The notes under the pieces are model-generated. The model worked only from the letters and a program-made list of their open reading frames with translations, was not told the DNA's origin and made no database searches. DNA of 32,603 nucleotides, taken from NCBI GenBank assembly GCA_041305085.1, contig JBFYMA010000010.1, positions 1 through 32,603 on the forward strand. Direction: 5' to 3'. The stretch is from SURF-58 sp041305085. GTDB taxonomy: Archaea > Nanobdellota > Nanobdellia > Woesearchaeales > UBA9642. Each line of letters opens with the position of its first letter. Position 1 is the first letter of the stretch. The position numbers and the translations under genes were made by a program. Below are positions 29,040-32,603 of the stretch, in pieces.

Positions 29040-29936
29040 ATGGGATTCAAAGACCAATTAATAACACTAAAAAACAACTGGCTCATAATAGTTTTGCTAC
29101 TGGTCGTGCTTGGGCTAGTGTTTGCAGGAGGAAGCAGCGGAGGCATAACAGGAATAAGCGGATTGAAATATGCAACAGACAGCAGCTATGCAATGGGAGG
29201 AATGGAAGAGTCAATGAGAGCTCCTTCCTATTATGACAGCTATTATTATGACAACTCAGATTTTGCCCCTGATGTTCAGGAGAGAAAAATTACAAAAACA
29301 TCATCAATTAATACAGAAGTAAATAGGGGAAAGTTTCACGAGACAGAGTCCAGGCTCAAGGCAATAATTGACAGCTCTGACTCATACCTTCTGAACCAAA
29401 ACGTAAACAAAAGAGACAGCGGGCTGAAAGAATCATTCTACGGAAGCTACAGCATAAAGGTTGACACAGCAAAGTATGACTCCATAGTCCAGCAGCTCAA
29501 AGAGATAGGTGATGTAACCTATTTCAATGAAAATGCAAATGACATAACAGGAACTTACACAAATATAGAAATAGAGCTGGAAGCTGAAAAGGAAAGGCTG
29601 ACAAGATACCGGCAGATGTACAACGAAGCAGAAAAAATAGAGGACAAAATAGACCTCAATGACAGGATTTTTGACCAGGAAAGAAGGGTCAAATACCTTG
29701 AAGATTCCCTGAAAAACATGGATAACAGGGTGGAGTATACATCAATCCACTTCAGCATAAGCGAAAAGCAGTCGAGCTATGCAAATGTTATACTGGTCAA
29801 GTTCTCAGAGCTCATAAAGGCGCTGATAGACAGCCTGAACTTTGTGCTTAAGCTGCTGTTTGTGCTGGTGCCCCCTGCAGTGCTGCTGGTATTGATAATA
29901 CTGGGAGTGAAGCTGGTAAAAAGGATTGGGCAGTAA
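29040..29936 (+). CDS. DUF4349 membrane protein
   Basis: 298 residues. An N-terminal helix (about 13-33) is followed by GGSSGGITGIS, a Tyr/Ser/Asp-rich stretch, then the DUF4349 domain: ITKTSSINTEVNRGKFHETE ... GDVTYFNENANDITGTYTNIEIELEAEKERLTRY ... coiled coil ... RVEYTSIHFSISE. A long C-terminal helix (LLFVLVPPAVLLVLIILGVKLV) anchors the other end. The family is found in bacteria and archaea with no proven role. GAGG at 29027-29030 supports ATG 29040 over the TTG nine bases upstream. TTATTTAAATAG near 28938-28948 is the likely TATA box, giving a leader of about 70 bases. Confidence 0.88.
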   Translation: MGFKDQLITLKNNWLIIVLLLVVLGLVFAGGSSGGITGISGLKYATDSSYAMGGMEESMRAPSYYDSYYYDNSDFAPDVQERKITKTSSINTEVNRGKFHETESRLKAIIDSSDSYLLNQNVNKRDSGLKESFYGSYSIKVDTAKYDSIVQQLKEIGDVTYFNENANDITGTYTNIEIELEAEKERLTRYRQMYNEAEKIEDKIDLNDRIFDQERRVKYLEDSLKNMDNRVEYTSIHFSISEKQSSYANVILVKFSELIKALIDSLNFVLKLLFVLVPPAVLLVLIILGVKLVKRIGQ

Positions 29937-29939
29937 AAC

Positions 29940-29990
29940 AATTATTTTTTTCTTTTTTTGTTTTCTTTCACAGAATTTTTTCCAAAAAAA
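29940..29990 (+). terminator. T-rich terminator after the DUF4349 gene
   Basis: Runs of seven, seven and four T within 45 bases follow the stop codon closely. No hairpin is present, as usual for archaeal termination. Confidence 0.55.
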
Positions 29991-30032
29991 CCAAAACATA
30001 TATAAGCAAAGAATCTATTCGTGCATATAAAA

Positions 30033-30671
30033 ATGGTAAAGGCTGTGCTTTTTGATTTTTGGGGGACTCTTGCAGACTCGGGTGTTTTTCCAAGCCCTGT
30101 GAAACAGGTCAGAAGAATTCTGCATATCAGGGAGAGCTTTCCTGAATACATTGTGAAATTTGAAGAGATATTCATGAAAAACCAGTTTCTGAGCCTGAAG
30201 CAGGGATTCCAGGAGGTTGCAAAGGCATTCGGCGTAAGGCCAAGAGACGACCAGATAGAGCAGCTTGTTGGGCTGTGGAACAAGAAAAAGCTTCTTGCAG
30301 AACCCTATCCAGAAACAATGGAAGTTCTTGGCAATCTCAAAAAAAAATACAAAATAGCACTCATAAGCAACACAGACTGCTTCAGCCTTGAACCTGTGCT
30401 TGAAAAGTACAAAATGGGAGAGATTTTTGACGGAATATTCCTCTCCTACAAAGAAGGCCATCTTAAGACAGAAAAGCAGCTGTTTGAAAAAGCCCTGAAA
30501 AAGCTGAAGATAAAGCCAGAGGATGCAGTGATGGTAGGCGACAGCATAGCCAGCGATATGAAAGGGGCAGAACAAGCTGGAATAAAAGGAATACTTGTTG
30601 ACAGAAGGGAAAGGAATCTTGACTACAAGACAAAGGTAAAAACTCTCGCAGAGCTTGAACAGTTTTTATAA
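30033..30671 (+). CDS. HAD-superfamily hydrolase
   Basis: 212 residues. Motif I is LFDFWGTLADSG (nucleophile Asp kept; Trp at the second Asp position, a variant known in HAD proteins), motif II ALISNTD, the motif III lysine lies in YKEGHLKTEKQLF, and motif IV is VMVGDSIASDMKGAEQAG. A helical cap lies between motifs I and II (about 20-85), as in subfamily I phosphatases. The substrate is unknown. ATG 30033 is preferred; a GTG twelve bases upstream is in frame. CATATATAAG near 29997-30006 is the TATA box. The HIT gene begins four bases after the stop. Confidence 0.88.
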   Translation: MVKAVLFDFWGTLADSGVFPSPVKQVRRILHIRESFPEYIVKFEEIFMKNQFLSLKQGFQEVAKAFGVRPRDDQIEQLVGLWNKKKLLAEPYPETMEVLGNLKKKYKIALISNTDCFSLEPVLEKYKMGEIFDGIFLSYKEGHLKTEKQLFEKALKKLKIKPEDAVMVGDSIASDMKGAEQAGIKGILVDRRERNLDYKTKVKTLAELEQFL

Positions 30672-30675
30672 AAAA

Positions 30676-31089
30676 ATGGGTGAATGCGTTTTCTGCAAAA
30701 TAGCAAAAGGGGAACTGCCCTGCAGCAAGGTTTATGAAGATGAAAAGGTTGTTGCATTTCTCGACATAAAGCCAATAAATCCCGGGCACACACTTGTAAT
30801 ACCAAAATCACACTCTTTGAATGTGGAGGACATTTCTTCTGGAGACCTGGGAGCCTGCATAAAGGCATTAAAAATTCTTGGCCCAAAAATAATGAAAGCA
30901 CTTAATGCAGACGGCTTCAACTTAGGCAACAACAACCATCCTGCTGCTGGCCAGGTAGTGATGCATACACACTTCCACATAATTCCCAGGTTTCAAAATG
31001 ACGGGTTGTCAAACTGGAAAAATAAGGAAACCACTCAGGAATCGTTACAAAATACCAAAAAAAAAATAGTCAACTATTTAAATAAGTAA
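30676..31089 (+). CDS. HIT-family nucleotide hydrolase/transferase
   Basis: 137 residues. CVFCKIAKGELPCSKVYEDE, LDIKPINPGHTLVIPKSH and the histidine triad VMHTHFHIIPR are all present. HIT proteins cleave nucleotide-phosphoramidates or dinucleoside polyphosphates through the middle histidine. The CxxC near the N-terminus is the usual zinc site together with downstream histidines. Start MGECVFC at 30676 is preferred over an in-frame ATG at 30655 that lies inside the HAD gene. The pair HAD-HIT probably shares one mRNA. Confidence 0.93.
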   Translation: MGECVFCKIAKGELPCSKVYEDEKVVAFLDIKPINPGHTLVIPKSHSLNVEDISSGDLGACIKALKILGPKIMKALNADGFNLGNNNHPAAGQVVMHTHFHIIPRFQNDGLSNWKNKETTQESLQNTKKKIVNYLNK

Positions 31090-31104
31090 TTCTGCGTCTA
31101 ATCT

Positions 31105-32487
31105 ATGGCAGATCCTCTTGTGTTGCTGTTTGCAGTTGTAGGAGTTATTATATTTCTGGGATTTATAGGGGACATAGTGTTTAAGAGAACCAATATCCCT
31201 GACATAATCTGGCTGATAGTCTTTGGCGTGGTGATAGGATTCTTTTTTGACATAAGAAGCATATCCTATTCCCACGAAATTGCCTCTGTCTTTACAACCT
31301 TTGCGCTTATATTCATCCTGTTCGAGGGCTCCCTGAACATTCAGCTAAGGGATCTGTTCAAAAGCATGTCTAAAACAACAGTCATTACCTTGATGTCATT
31401 TGCAATATCAATAATTGCAACAGTGCTTATAGGCTCATTCCTCGGCATATCAACACTGAAGCTGGTTCTTTTGGGGGCAATAATTGGAGGAACATCTTCA
31501 GCAGTGGTTATTCCAATCAGCGAAAAGACAAAAGTCAAGCCAGAGACAACAGCAGTGTTAAAGCTTGAATCATCATTTTCAGACGTGCTGTGTATACTTG
31601 TAGGCCTTACAATAATGGGCATACTGGCAGGCTCTGCATTTGACCTCTCAATAACTCTCAACAGCCTTCTGGGAAGCTTTGCAATAGCAATATTTGTGGG
31701 CGTGGTTGCAGGAATATTCTGGATCCCTGTGCTTAAATTTTCACATAAACACGCAAAAAGCTATCTTATAACCATTGCATTCATGCTTCTGCTTTACTCA
31801 TTTGTTGAATATATAAGTGCAAATGGTGCGATTGCGTGCCTTGCCTTTGGCATAGTACTCGGCAACTCACAAAAGATTTCTGAGCTGATGAAAAAAGATG
31901 ACACAAGCGCAGCGCTATCATCAAACGAGAAGTTCTTTTATTCCCAGATAGGCTTTTTCATCAAGGCATTCTTTTTTGTATATCTTGGTATGCTCATAGA
32001 CTTTTCCAGCCCAACACCATTCATACTTGCAGGAGTGATAACGCTTGCGCTCTTCCTGTTCAGACCAATAGCAGTCTCGCCTGTTGCAAAAAAGTTTGAG
32101 CCAAAGGATCGCGCAGTAGTTGAGACTCTGATTCCAAAAGGGCTTGCCGCAGCAGTGCTTATCCAGATTGCAGAGCAGCCGCCTTACAACATAACAATCT
32201 TTCCAGGCCAGTCAAGCATGGTGATGGCCATAGTGCTTTACACAATACTCATCAGCTCAATACTCGTGTTCCTGATAGAAAAAGGCTGGTTCAATGGCTT
32301 TCCAGCGATGGCCAGAAAAATATTCAGGATACCTGAGCCAGATATGGTTGCAGGAGAAACAAAAGTTGAGATGGTTCAGCAGGTAAAGACAGAGCCAGAC
32401 AAGGCAAAGCTCAAAGCGCAATCTGCAATAATCCAGAAAGAAAAAAAAGCCACACTCAAATACCAGAGCAAATCAGAGAAAAAATAA
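31105..32487 (+). CDS. Cation/proton antiporter of the CPA family
   Basis: 460 residues with about twelve helices. LFEGSLNIQLRDLF, IIGGTSSAVVIPI and KLESSFSDVLCILVGL are the Na+/H+ exchanger (PF00999) blocks; the SFSD acid belongs to the ion site. The region ALIPKGLAAAVL-like (residues about 345-360, ETLIPKGLAAAVLIQIAEQP) is also typical. After the last helix comes a cytoplasmic tail of about 60 residues rich in Lys and Glu. TATTTAAATA at about 31075-31084 lies 26 bases before the ATG, so it is leaderless and separate from the HIT gene. It is unlike the antiporter at 22780 in length and tail, so the two are not recent duplicates. Confidence 0.9.
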   Translation: MADPLVLLFAVVGVIIFLGFIGDIVFKRTNIPDIIWLIVFGVVIGFFFDIRSISYSHEIASVFTTFALIFILFEGSLNIQLRDLFKSMSKTTVITLMSFAISIIATVLIGSFLGISTLKLVLLGAIIGGTSSAVVIPISEKTKVKPETTAVLKLESSFSDVLCILVGLTIMGILAGSAFDLSITLNSLLGSFAIAIFVGVVAGIFWIPVLKFSHKHAKSYLITIAFMLLLYSFVEYISANGAIACLAFGIVLGNSQKISELMKKDDTSAALSSNEKFFYSQIGFFIKAFFFVYLGMLIDFSSPTPFILAGVITLALFLFRPIAVSPVAKKFEPKDRAVVETLIPKGLAAAVLIQIAEQPPYNITIFPGQSSMVMAIVLYTILISSILVFLIEKGWFNGFPAMARKIFRIPEPDMVAGETKVEMVQQVKTEPDKAKLKAQSAIIQKEKKATLKYQSKSEKK

Positions 32488-32499
32488 CAAAAATGCTGC

Positions 32500-32592
32500 T
32501 GCTCAGGCTTATCCCAAACCTAAAGGTTGGGGTACAGAGCAACAGATGTTGCTGCACTCTGTGATATTAATCCTTCGCTAATGGAAGGCGCA
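32500..32592. other. Non-coding tail with several hairpins
   Basis: After the antiporter stop no gene is visible. ACC-TAAA-GGT within CCCAAACC/GGTTGGGG (about 32513-32532), AGCAACA-GA-TGTTGCT (about 32539-32554, extendable outward by ACAG/CTGT with a bulge) and CCTTC/GAAGG (about 32572-32589) can form stems. Some could be a terminator or part of an RNA that continues past the window. Confidence 0.3.
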
Positions 32593-32603
32593 TTTTTGGA
32601 ACA

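Overview
This window comes from an archaeal chromosome, most likely a DPANN lineage related to Woesearchaeota or Pacearchaeota. The archaeal assignment is firm: it carries archaeal L7Ae, S28e and L24e, aEF-2 with a diphthamide-site histidine, a Dph2 homologue, a Taw1/TYW1 enzyme, and TATA boxes placed about 22-27 bases before the ATG of most first genes. The DPANN placement is inference from compact AT-rich organisation, reduced proteins and the style of the secreted proteins. Most first genes look leaderless; Shine-Dalgarno sites appear mainly inside operons or in front of a few genes with real leaders.

Layout. 1-309: a compact run of stem-loops (possible structured RNA) and the promoter of a divergent cofactor-independent phosphoglycerate mutase (310-1794). 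1866-4132: an N-terminally shortened Dph2 on the minus strand, divergent from the operon L7Ae - S28e - L24e - NDK, whose leader has a possible kink-turn. 4138-7902: a half-length PIN domain, a MazG-like hydrolase, two small membrane proteins, and aEF-2 with a strong T-rich terminator. 8022-8136: six consecutive DNA dyads. 8202-10299: a rhodanese-fold lipoprotein without its catalytic cysteine, a 54-residue zinc ribbon (8771-8935) translationally coupled to a sugar-nucleotide epimerase, and an orphan. 10296-14195: a 1299-residue membrane-anchored subtilisin-like protease. 14295-16044: a radical SAM DNA-modification/repair-type protein with a coupled partner. 16552-17799: a ZIP metal transporter and a degenerate HAD protein.

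17842-22601 is a metal island, all on the minus strand: a membrane-anchored winged-helix regulator with a two-cysteine extracytoplasmic loop; a CopZ-like HMA protein overlapping by one base a HMA-plus-membrane protein built on thirteen glycines at exact four-residue spacing with many Met and Cys; a cupredoxin-like protein; and a CopA P-type ATPase. Three tandem 11-bp dyads at 13-bp spacing lie just upstream of copA. A second, Met-rich cupredoxin lipoprotein (24582-25172) and an SOD-peroxiredoxin pair (27739-28829) lie nearby. I infer a copper capture, transfer and export system at the cell surface; the HMA/glycine-zipper protein is the least explained part and the best candidate for something undescribed.

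22780-32487: a CPA2 antiporter with an added membrane domain, a methyltransferase with a possible overlapping upstream peptide, a transposase remnant, Taw1, the SOD operon, a DUF4349 protein, a HAD-HIT gene pair and a second cation/proton antiporter. The window ends in a non-coding stretch with further hairpins. No tRNA, rRNA or CRISPR array was recognised.
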